Shown here one piece after another: positions 13,069-24,400 of a stretch of DNA of 64,000 nt (its first letter is position 1; each line of letters begins with the position of its first letter). Source of the DNA: Branchiostoma floridae (Eukaryota > Chordata > Leptocardii > Amphioxiformes > Branchiostomatidae); contig NC_049982.1 in the NCBI RefSeq assembly GCF_000003815.2, forward strand, positions 7,239,440 to 7,303,439. The letters run 5' to 3'. The notes beneath the pieces were generated by a model, which ran no database searches, had not been told where the DNA came from, and saw only the letters and a program-made list of their open reading frames with translations. The translations under genes were made by a program, and so were the position numbers.

Positions 13069-14864
13069 GAACGTCAAACTCTGAAGGAGTGTGGCAACCG
13101 AAGAGACGAATGATAGAGAATATAATAAAAGCTCCCTGATAATCATCTACTTAATATCTAGTTAATCATGATAATCATATACTTAAGACAAAGATAATCA
13201 CTTCCACTTTTCGATTTGTAAGATAACGTTACATTGTCAGTTAAAACTTATGGTACTGTAGGTATGGGGCAAATGGTGCACAAGCTGGACTTGTGAAATG
13301 TGGCTCAGGACAATTTTAAGTCTCTTTGTACTCTTTATTGTCTGTTATCATTCGTATACCATTGTAACATCAGAATAGCGCAGTCACTGTCAATTGATGA
13401 AAATCTAAAAGGAAGAACATGGCAAGCAACATCATATTTAGAAGTTCACTACTTTTCCTTTGGCAAGGCATTTTGTTGAGAAGTAAACGTAGCAAAAAAA
13501 AGAATGCACCTTCACAGCATGAATTAATGTCATATGCTTCTAAACTGCAATTCGCAAAATCTTCAAATTTCCATTTCTTCATTATACCATACAATAGAAT
13601 TTAACCTTAAATTTCAAAAGAAAAAGGAGTTGGATTTATCCCCGACTATCGACTTTGCATACTTGCATATCCTGGAGGATATTGATTCGGGCTCAATCTC
13701 TTCCGGAGTGTCGCAACGCATACAAATAGAAGCCCCTCGGCAATACCCAAAGAGAAAGTCCTGGACCAGATCCAGCCTCCATTGCCAGAGTTGTATAAAA
13801 TGTGATGAACACCAATGCCAAACAATTTACCATCGGAATATAGACGGTGATATTGTATGGGGCGGCACACGCTGTTCGCATTTATGAGTCCTTCATGTGC
13901 TAGAATTTTGAACTGAAAGTTCCATGACATCGAAAGCTTAATGGTATGTTGCGTGTTGTAGAGACTAAGATTGTCCTGAGTTATGTTGGGATGCTGGCCT
14001 TAGACCATTTGATACTTGTGATTTTACCCTGATAAAATGAAATAATACAACCAGTGACGACCCAAATTGGTGTATGTACACTGGAATGCGGCGATGATAA
14101 TGATTAAGATAAATAAAATGATCATATTTGTCACTAATCACCTGAAGCTAACGTTAAAGCCAAACCTTTGATGATCTATCAACTTGACTTGGGAATGATA
14201 CACATTGAACACCATCACATACCTTTATAGTAAGTGGATCTATATAGTAAGTGTCTATGGAGTATATGGGATTAGTTTCCAGGCCCATGAGTACTGCACG
14301 GCGTCCTCTTAGCCTCAGATATTGTGGAGTATTACTGTTTCTTCAGGGTAATTCAAATAAACTAACTTTGTGATCGCCACTAATGACTCATTTCGTTGTT
14401 ATTTGGTCACGTGATTTCGTAAGGCTTAGGAAACGAATGTTGTGTTTCCTGTTTCAGACCTGAAAAAGGTAGGTAGGGATTATCTTCTTTTGGGGGGTCC
14501 CCAACTCTAAGCCTGTCCTACACAATACAAATTATAAATAAAACCGAAATGCCTGATATAGCACAGATTGCAAATGTCACTTTGAGCACCTACTGTAGAA
14601 TATCCTGCCCTTCAACAAATGTTACCAACAGGGCTGTCTCCAGGACCCGTCCCTCCGTCCCAGGATGGAAATTCGCTTGTTGGAAGCAAAAAATTTAACC
14701 CATCCGTCCATTTGAACTTATGATTTTAATCCATTTTGACACGTTTAACAAGAAAAATCAACAACTTGGGCTCCCAAACATTGAGTGAAGCAAAATCGGT
14801 GTGGCCCAAGCATGTGCTTTTTGTAATGTCTTTTTGTCAGTATTAAACTAACAAGCTTATTAAC
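13069..14864. other. Intergenic stretch between convergent genes
   Basis: AT-rich DNA between the ends of the VWD/lectin gene (+) and P450 A (-). The short open frames (for example around 13534-13887) have no recognisable domain, splice pattern or codon bias. I see nothing else to call. Confidence 0.6.
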
Positions 14865-14870
14865 TTTATT
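14865..14870 (-). terminator. Polyadenylation signal of P450 A
   Basis: TTTATT on the + strand reads AATAAA on the - strand, 117 bp beyond the P450 A stop codon. Confidence 0.45.
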
Positions 14871-14986
14871 TCTGATTATCAATACATCAATAAGCATTAG
14901 ATATACGTGAGTTTGCAGACATTACTACTCAACAATAATGAACGAATTCGGAGAATTACATCTATTAATCTTTAGGCTGTAGCCTG

Positions 14987-17900
14987 CTACTGTCGTAGAA
15001 AGGCGCACAGGTCGTAAGGACGAGGGGCGTTCACTATGCCCGTCATAGTCCCGACCGTGGACAAGTTAGTGACGCCCTCTGGTGGCTTGAATGTGAATCG
15101 CTGCAGCAGGGAAACAAAGAGCAGGAAAATCTCCATCCTGGCCAGCTGTTCGCCAAGACACACTCGAGGACCTGGAATAATGTAAAGGAAACAGATGAAA
15201 ATATGGGAGGTGCTAAACTTCAAGCAAATATGTATAGATTTGACTGGAAACACCACCAAACATACAAAACAAAATCCAAAGTATCTCTCTTGTATTTCAT
15301 AAGACGAAGTAGCTTACTTATTAGGTATACATAGTATAAATAAAGAGGGGTACATTATTTTTAGCTGATAAAGCTAACTAATAAAGCTTTACTTTCCCTA
15401 GAGATGCGCGGGGCACCTGTGCTCTATGGACACGATCTAAAGCTCGTTGTCGCCAGAACCCATTTATTCCATGACATTACGGCTACCGTAACCCTAGTTG
15501 TAACCCTAACCATCATCAACCCGAATATCTTCTAACACGTCCTGCCGAATTGTCATTATTGGCTATAGCTATTGGCCGAGTTACCAAGGTGCCGAAACGG
15601 AAAACTTGATACCAAAGCCTTGCAATATGGTCGAAGGGTAAACATGATTAATGGCACCTCCAACTCACCGACAGAGAACGGGATGAGCGCCTCGTGTTTG
15701 ACGAAGTTCCCGTCCTGATCCAGGAACCTGTCGGGGTTGAACTTGCCCGGCTCCGGGAACAGCTGAGGGTCCATGTGCACGGACCACAGGTTCACCTGCA
15801 ACACAACACAACACGTCAAGCCATATCAACTGAGTCTGAAACCTTACTGGCCGAAAGACTTCTTCCCAAGTTCATTTGTTCTTCCCAGGTTTCTTTGATG
15901 GGAGGTAAGACTTAGTCTTATTTTGTTTATGATTTTGTTTTTAACGATGGGTATTGATGTCATATTATTTCTATGACATAATAAGACCCCAATCGTGAGG
16001 TCTACATTATGTATATTGGGGAATCACGAAGTAGTGACGAAACAACCTTGTTTGAGCGAAGGAAGTTGCTACGAGGTTTTGCCACCCAGTTGACATTGCC
16101 ACAAATAAGTACTATCTTACCAAGATGTTAGCGCCTGCTGGGATGGTGTAACCGTTGAGAGAGGCACCCGTTGATAAAGAGTGGGGGACGCTGAAGGGTG
16201 CAACAGTGTTGATGCGCTGTACTTCCGCTAGGGTCGCTGTTGTGTAGGGCATCTTGTCCCGAAGGGGGTAGGACGGAACAGCCTGTCCCAGAACAGAGTC
16301 GATCTCTCCTTGAACCTATTTAGGAACATCCATGGATTGGAAAAAAATTCTTACTTAGAAGTTAGATGGAAATTGAAGAGTATTGGTTGCATCTGAGGAC
16401 AAGAACAGACTTACCCGTTTCCGTATGTTTGGAACGAAGTTATAACATGCAGCAACATTGATTGAATACACGAACATTTAAGAATTTTGTCGACTTCAGA
16501 CAAATTTACCTTTTCCTGTATTCCTGGATACAGCAGCATGTACAGCAGGGCCCAGTGCAAGGACGTGGCGGTGGTCTCGGCACCAGCCATGAACAGATCC
16601 AGCACCAGCTGTAGATGGTATGATAGCGATGTTTTATGATTTTATATGAAGTCCGTTAAAGACACCTACATGGCAGTTTGGTTTAAGAAGGTAACAGGTC
16701 AACTTGACACAGTTATGCGTTAATGTACTAGGTAGACTTTGTAAGGCAATGGGTTGTTATCCACTGTGTCTAGGGCACGTTATTGAGAAGCGGAGCCCAA
16801 ACCCCCCCTCTTGCCGTCTTTTACCTCCCCAACCGAAGTCAGGTACACACGTTTACACCTTCGTGGAGTGAGGAAAGTCGTCTCAAGTGCCATCTCCGTG
16901 GGCACAAGATCGGTAGTGTGGCAGGATTCGCATCCAGGACCTATGGGTTGTTCTGGACTAAACACCCTACAAATGCACCACATGACCCATTACATACTTA
17001 GACTATACAGTTTTTCTGAGAAAATACCATGAACAATTAAAAACACAAAATAATGTTTTGATTTGATACGTAAGCGTGAAACAATGGGTTTATAAGAATT
17101 TCTCCCGCGGAGTCTTTCCGACCTTAGTCCATAATTCTAGCTTTCGTCGTCATTGTTACCAAAGTGCGTTTTGGAGCTAGCTGTTGTTTTTTCTTTTTAT
17201 CAACGCAAAAGTTAACGTTCGTAATCTTAAAAATAAACCATATCCATTCCAACTTTCATGTAGCCAGCAATATCGCTGATGTCACACAGATGATAAACGA
17301 CCTTGTCAACAAACCGACCTCCTGCAGTTGCTCGTCTGTGAAGCTGTACTGCGCATGCTCTCTCCCGGCGTGCTGCTGTTCCAGTAGGAAGGCATCGATG
17401 AAGTCCCGGATGTCGTTAGGGTCAAAAGTCGCCCTGTGCTTCTTGATCTGTTCCCCACAAAAGGCTTGGAGTTTTGGAAAGTTCCTCGCTAACTTTTGAT
17501 GTTCCTGCGACCCGAAGGGAAGGTGTCGGAACACGGGATGGATGTTGATGAGAATGTCCTTGCCGGGTGTAGCATCTATCACCTCGCTTATGAGATGACT
17601 GAGCCGCAGAAACTCGGGGTCGCCATATTCGAACCGCTTCCCGAACACGATGGAGCAGATGATGTTAGAAACAGTGTTTTGTAACAGATGTTTAATGTTG
17701 AACGGCTCTCCGTCTTTCGCCACAAGTTCCTGACTAAGAGCAGCGGCCTCCTCACAAATCTTCCCCTCCAGGCTCCGCTTGCCGACGCCGAAGTCCCGGA
17801 GGGTCTTCATCGCGAACTTTCGCTGATTCTTCCAGTCGGAGCCAAAATCGGCGAAAACTATACCTGAAAATAATCATTATGTTAACTTACAAGTATGACA

Positions 17901-19894
17901 CTTATGACACAGACAAAGACGGAACTATGCACGACGAATTGCAAACAAATTTCAAACAAAACATTGATGAATCAGTATTGATCTCTATTTAGTGCTAGAA
18001 TCCAAGACTATTATCCTCGACGAAATACAACTTTATATTATAATTTGGAGGATATCATTGTGTGACCCTTATATGTTTGCGTCAAATTTACATTGTATTT
18101 TTTCATATAAAAGCCAAAATATACAGGTTTTTAATTCCAAAAATAGCGCCAGCCATGTACACCTATTGGATTGCGTTCGAATTCTGAAGCGACAGAAATG
18201 AAAACAATGTCTCTAGAGGCCTAAATGAAGAAATATAACTTTGACATGATAAAATATGTCAATCAATCAATATCCTTTATTTAGACTGGATTAGCCCTGT
18301 CGGCCTTAGCCGCACTTCCCATGGGAAAAATACATAAATAAATAAATGAAATTGATACAAATTATCATAATAACTTAAAATATATATGATATGATAGACT
18401 TGCCTTTCGTGGTGTCTCTTGCCGTCCCATCCCCGCGCAGATCCACCAGTACAGGAGGAGCCTTCCGGCTGGAGAAGTCCTCGGCCCTCTTCACCAGGAC
18501 GGTCCGGATCGTCCGGTACCCGCTGATGACGACATTCAGGTCACGTGCGTTCCAGAACGTCATGACGTCACCGTACTGCCGGGCCAGGTCGGTGATGGTG
18601 TCGGGAAAGAAGTCGATCTGGTTGGGATACAGTTGGTAATGAGTTAGTCGGGAACATTATGATAGTCATCAACAGTGTAAGATAATGGCCTCATAATTAT
18701 AACTCAGTGACACTGACAACATCAGTGTCTTCATATCTTTATATCTACTACAAATTATCAAAATCAAGGAACCCATGTACTATTCAAGAAGTCTTCCACT
18801 GCCTGCAAAAGAGACGTCAACCCCAACGGAAGTAGATTCAAACCTTAGAATTCTACTTCATTAGTGTATATTAAGTATAGGTATACTTTTAAGTATAACT
18901 GTAGTTATGATCCTTATTTCATACTACGTGTACTTGCGATTAGCCCCTGGGAATGTATTTGCAAATAAACTATTTGCTTTATCACATGTGCAGTATCCCT
19001 AGTACTACCCTCCGGAGTTACCATTGTCTCTCTCCTTTTCCATGCTTGGATGATATCTACAATTTAAAATAATTGATTTTGATATTGAGTCATGCAGCTT
19101 TTGTGTTTTCATTCCGGATCTTGCTCAGTGGTGCTAGTGACTGTTCTCTGCTGGCAGTCTGAACTAGACCCTGAACTAAAAAGTTTGAAAACTTGGTTTT
19201 GGTAGGTCATATCTCCGTTGTAACTTTTTAGATTTCATTTATATTTCATACCTTAACTTCATTCATTAACCTGTGCATTAGTACCCATATGCTATGGGTC
19301 GAGCACCAAGGCTGCTTATGTGAGCGGGGTCAAGAGAAAAAAGTGTCGAAATTTCCCTCGATGATTTGTCTGTTGACATAAAGGGTTACATAATATGCAG
19401 ACCTTTTCAATGGTATATAACACAATAGAAGTGAAGTCAACCGCACCCGCTAGCTATAGTGAAACTCCGATAGTTCTTCATAGAGCAGGATGCGTCACCG
19501 AGAACATAACGAAACTTCGGGGTAGTAATTCTGTGCTAACGAGGTTTGGTTGACTACTACTCCCTACAGATCACGATACATACACGCTGCATCATCATAG
19601 AGTTGCAGTGACGACTATGTTTATGTGCAAACACTGCAAATTTGGCATGGCGGCGACCTACAGTACATGTATGATCTGAAGTCTTCAGACGGTGCTAAGT
19701 GCCTAAAAACTGACCTTTGACGTCATGAACAGCGGGATGTTCCCCAGGACGGGCCAGGCCCAGGGTCCGGGCGGGAGGTTCCGGGGGGTCTGCAGGTACC
19801 AGTATGTCATCAGGCAGACACAGGCTGCCACAAGGAAGGGGAAAGTATCCATGTACTGGTGGACAGTTGTCAGAATCTCTGTTATGAGCGCCAT
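14987..19894 (-). CDS. Cytochrome P450, CYP2-type, gene A
   Basis: Seven exons on the minus strand: 19894-19715, 18617-18404, 17863-17319, 16608-16510, 16315-16121, 15795-15669, 15171-14987. They sum to 1545 nt, an unbroken 514-aa frame. The start at 19894 gives an N-terminal membrane anchor (about residues 18-35) followed by the proline hinge [13 protein letters not shown]. Family marks: helix-C WKNQR, I-helix AGAETT, the EVQR form of ExxR, the PERF-region FNPDRF, and the haem loop FSVGPRVCLG with the Cys ligand. It is predicted to be an ER-bound haem monooxygenase; the substrate cannot be told. The intron between exons 2 and 3 starts GC (AAAG|GCAAGT), not GT. It lies head-to-head with lectin/EGF gene A. 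Resemblance is to vertebrate CYP2 and CYP2U1-like proteins; the subfamily is not assigned. Confidence 0.93.
16748..16985 (-). repeat. SINE copy in a P450 A intron, - orientation
   Basis: The sequence shows the SINE family body in reverse (tttacctccccaaccgaagtc, then gaggaaagtcgtctcaagtgcc, then aggattcgcatcc). A copy sits in the same intron of P450 B at 33072-33310, so the insertion predates the block duplication. Confidence 0.7.
18262..18352 (-). repeat. LINE-tail-like repeat in P450 A intron 2
   Basis: The run tatcctttatttagactgg, then ccctgtcggcc, then cttcccatggg, then aataaataaataa looks like the reversed 3' end of a LINE. The same stretch is in P450 B at about 41053-41150. Confidence 0.4.
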
Positions 19895-19944
19895 TCTGCA
19901 CGCGTGTCTGTCTGCAGGTGACGTGTACGTCTGACACTTCCGCG

Positions 19945-19997
19945 GTGCAAAGTGAACTTTGTGCTGATAATCATCGCGTGGTGGGGGTCAGAGTTCA
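19945..19997 (-). promoter_or_regulatory. Candidate HNF4/RXR-type elements upstream of P450 A
   Basis: A TGAACTTTG motif (reverse complement CAAAGTTCA) lies at 19953-19961. A direct repeat with one-base spacing, GGGTCA-G-AGTTCA, lies at 19985-19997. The DR1 half starts 91 bp upstream of the ATG. Both motifs recur at the same distance upstream of P450 B. DR1 and CAAAGTTCA are known HNF4 or RXR-heterodimer site types; binding here is inferred. Confidence 0.45.
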
Positions 19998-21436
19998 GCA
20001 TAGGTCGTCTTGCCATTGTATATTCAGATCCGCCTTCTCAAGACACAAGACAGGTGCCAAAAATGCGCCATCAGAATCCTTTTACAACAGTTCAGAACAG
20101 GTGGTTCCAGAGGTTATATTCATTAAGCTACACGGAAGAAGCTATAATCTTATATAAGGAACTTATATAATTCCATTGCTTTCCATAACTGGGCGTATAA
20201 CAATGTAACACTTGTAATGCATGACTGGTCGAAAAGAGGAACTGATTTGCATATTTGATGCAAAAAAGGCAAAAGCACTTAATCATAAATGATGGGATTT
20301 TTTACTTCAATATGTAAGCTAATCAATTATGAACATCACCATGTAGAAATTTTGTAAATGTGTAAATCATTTGCATAATATCTACAAAAGCTCAAAACAT
20401 TTTGAAAGGTATGAAGTCGCCGAACTCCGTTTCACATCCAATCGGTATTTTACACCATTTTATCATTAACGGTCCTTTAATATAACCTACATTTTAACCG
20501 TAATTCCAAGTATACATTTGTTCAACCTTACGTGGACGAAGATAAAACAATGACACGTTTTGTAACAACCAGCCTGAACTTTTGCACTGGTTTCAAACTT
20601 TAAGATAAATAGTGAAAAGTTGTGTAAGCACTCTTTTGTGACCTTTAGAATTAACAACTCAGCATGTCCTATCAACAGTCTCCCGGATACTCACCTTTTG
20701 AATCCGATGAAAATAAAATAAAAAGTTTCATTTGTAAAACATTTGCGACATGCGCGATAACCTTTACCTAATTGAATTTGTGAAGATTTGTATAAACAGT
20801 ATATATTACCACTTATGCATTAGAGGATACCACACCTTCCATTGCACTACTAGTGTAGCTACCATTTTGGAACGAAATTAAAAACAGAACACTTGATACG
20901 TATACATTCTCATTCGTCTGAGGAGTACTAGTTGTATCATATGTTGGTAGAAGACGAAATCAATGTAACCTTGAAAAACATATGCATTATCGTATAAACG
21001 TGTTCCGCGATAGAACCTGATATTTGGCTGATATTTCTCATGTTCACGTGTGCCTACATCGCCTGGACGTCAAGGGCTAAGTATACATTTATCGGTACGA
21101 TTCATTAGTCCTTACCTTGACAATTGAACGATTCACGAAAGGACGTCCGAAATAGCTCTTAAGAATTTTAGATATCGTGCGTTTGATGTGTTGGAAAAAC
21201 GTCAAACATTGATTTAGTCCCAACACTCACATGTAGGAATTATGGTTTGATTCGTTAACCTCTTCGTTCAGGAAGAGCTCTCATGCATTTGGACATCTCG
21301 ATATTTGATGTTTTGAATACATCGCAAACATCAATTTAGCCCAAACTGTCACACGTAGAAATTGATGATAGTTTAATTCATCCACCGCCAGCTAGGTTTC
21401 ACTCGAAAACCATTTGGCTGTCATCGATGATCTGTG
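19998..21436. other. Shared divergent intergenic region A (P450 A / lectin A)
   Basis: No gene is seen. Stretches of it align with the equivalent region 42987-44781 upstream of P450 B and lectin B, for example ggtcctttaatataacct at 20473 and 43622. Units at about 21151-21260 and 21273-21385 are imperfect tandem copies of a module that is single in region B. Confidence 0.6.
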
Positions 21437-21446
21437 TATAGAAAAG
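21437..21446 (+). promoter_or_regulatory. TATA-like box of lectin/EGF gene A
   Basis: TATAGAAAAG lies 54 bp before the ATG. The identical decamer is at the identical distance in gene B (44782-44791), inside a conserved block that runs into the first codon. Confidence 0.5.
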
Positions 21447-21490
21447 GCAGCACCTGAGGAGAGAAGTCATTCTGAATGTACGCGGACACG

Positions 21491-24400
21491 ATGGCTGGAC
21501 ACGGGGCTTTTCTTCTCGCCACGCTGATCTCTGTGCTCAGTCTGGCTGCAGGTAGGAATACTTCATTCATGTAATACAATCGTACATCTAAATGCATACC
21601 GTTTAGATGGTGATCCCGTGTTGCTACAGTAATGCCCGCTACAATTCTTGGGTACTAGAATAGCCTAAATTGTACAAATAGGCCGTCGAATTATTTGCCA
21701 GTCAGCATTAGCCGGTCACGTTCTGGTGGGCTATAACCAACTCCTCTGGCAAATCATTCGACCTATATATCTGGTCAATTCTTATTAAGTTAAGCTACCT
21801 ACGGAGTGTGGTATAGAATATTGATACAGTTCTAAGGACAGTATGTACCGTTGGAGATTCACACAAAGCTTAAAATCATCGTGACAGAGAGGAGTATGTC
21901 TGAATGACAGATATCTATCATGAGCAAAATCGGCCTTATTTTCCATATGGAATATTACGTGCTCTGGTTGTTCATTCGTTTACGACTGAAAGACGCGAAA
22001 TACTGACAAGAGCTGCTTTGATTTGATTTGATTCATTTGCTTTGAGTTATAAGTTATTGAGTCTGATCTAGAAAATATAGATTACATTTTGTCGTCACTC
22101 TATATTGCTAGAACCGAACATTTATGGCAGGTGCTTTTCCAAAGTCGGTCTTATCTGGCAAATCTAAAAGTCTATTAAGTAAATGAATATGCTTTCAGGT
22201 CTTCGTATTCAACAACTATGTCAATTCCCTACATTTTCGATATGTGGTGGCAATACGATGCTTGCGCTGAAATTTATCAAAACCTGTTTATTTAGGGTCA
22301 TTGACACATATAGCATCACAGTCAAGGAGACGCCCCAGTGTCTCAACTTCTGTAGCAGGGGTATTTTACGGTGTATAATGCGGCTATATGGAGCTTTTTG
22401 GTACGATGCCCACACCATTTATAAGGCACTGCCTGTGTTATATTTATTTTACAAATACTTCTGAAACAAGAACCACTCTGGAAAATGTGGTTCTACTTGT
22501 CTGCTTATTTGTCTTATTATACATACTTTTCACTTCATTCACTTAACTTTTCTTCAATTTTCACATGATACACATGATACACGTTGAGATTGTAACTAGG
22601 CCAGTTTCATGTGTAACTTCCATTAGTTTTCTTTCTGAAAAAAGTAATGAGTTGTTGGTATCTTTAGCTGGGAATTTAATTCAACTTACATCTCGAGATT
22701 TTAGTTAGTATCTTATACTTTTCTCCAGCTTCATCTCACAACAAGGAACTTTGGTATGATATATTCCGCAGGTGAAGAAGCCTACCTGACTTCTCTCCAG
22801 GGATGGGCATACTACGAGGTTCGTGCGTCAGGCACGATGACGTCATCCAACATCAAGGGCACGTGTGAAGCGGCTGGGTACGTCATGCCCTGTCCACACG
22901 AACCGACGTGTCAATTTACGCCCTCCACCTGCACAAACACTGGTCTACAGGGCGGTGGTTGTGGTTCTGCCCCAATGGACGACATATCCCAATTTCTGTG
23001 CGGAGACAATCCGACACGATGCCCTGCAATTGAGGGTTTATTTACTTGTTTGAAGACTTATCGAGGTGAGGCTATCGGTGTCCAGCCGATCACCAGGCCA
23101 GGTTCTTGGCTCCACGGTACGGATTACAGCAACCAATACGCCCTATGTGCAAAGGGTGAGTAAATTTATGGATAGCTAACAACGCAACATCACAGACCAA
23201 TAGATTTCTCGCCTTGTATCAATACCTCCACCCTCTTAATCATTCATTGATTTCTATGAACATTGATGCCCATTCATCCCAGCAATATCACTATCAAATC
23301 TCAACTAATATAGGACAAGGTTAGTGCTGCATTTGGGATTACTCGACCAAACTTAACATGCGCGTTACTCACTGTTTAATCATAAGGATATTTTTTTCAA
23401 TCTTTCTTCTCAAATGACTTGTGTCCTGAGAGAGAGAACTGGTTTATTTATTTAAACACACAATGTCATGTACAAGATTATAGTCCAAGGACTAAATTAC
23501 CTCGTACATTCTACAGGAGAGGCTGGCGCTTAGGAGTATAACAATGGAATGTCCTCCCTTAATCCAGCTAGAATTGTATGCCTCTAATTTTCGTTTATGA
23601 TACTCGCTGGCCGATATCATGTAAATATCTATATTCGTACCTAACTGATTTTACATGTACTTCTATTTCAATGATTTGCCTTGTTGGGCATTGACCGAAT
23701 GCGCTTATTTTATTGTGATATTGCAACTGCAATTCAGCCGTTGGGCTGCGAGTGTGGCGATATGTTTCTGTTCGATAAACCATTACTCTCTAAGTGCATT
23801 AATCTAAATATACGTATCACAATTTCCACTAAACTTTACAATTTAGTGTGGATCTGCACACCATCAAGTAAATATATATCTATGTCAATTATAAAATCGA
23901 TCTCATTCTGAATGATTAAAATGTGACACTTCAAAGTCTAATGTGAGTTTAACAGATCGATACAATATGGCAACGTGGTATTCCTAAAACGCGATTTTCG
24001 GCACTTAAACTGGCTGAAGTTGTCAGCATTTCTGAGGTCCCTACCATGTGCCTCAGAGCGGCGTGGTGGTAACCAGCAGTTGAAAACCTCAGAATGAACA
24101 ATAGATCTGGCAAACTTCAGGCAGAGAGATTTACGCCTTACATTCACAAATCAGTAGCGCTGAACTGTAGGAACTGAAAGAACGACCAAGAATGATCTTA
24201 CAGGCCCTGGCTTGGGCACGCTCAATCATACATGACTGTAAGCCCAGGGTGCTAAGTACTGAGTCGCTAGTGCTCAGACCGTGTTTCTTCAAACACCTAA
24301 TCATGTATAGACGGCGGTCCTGTTACGAATGAAATGAATACGATCACACATAACAACTAGTCAACTGAGAAAAAATTAATGTATAACAGCCCTTCGCTTA

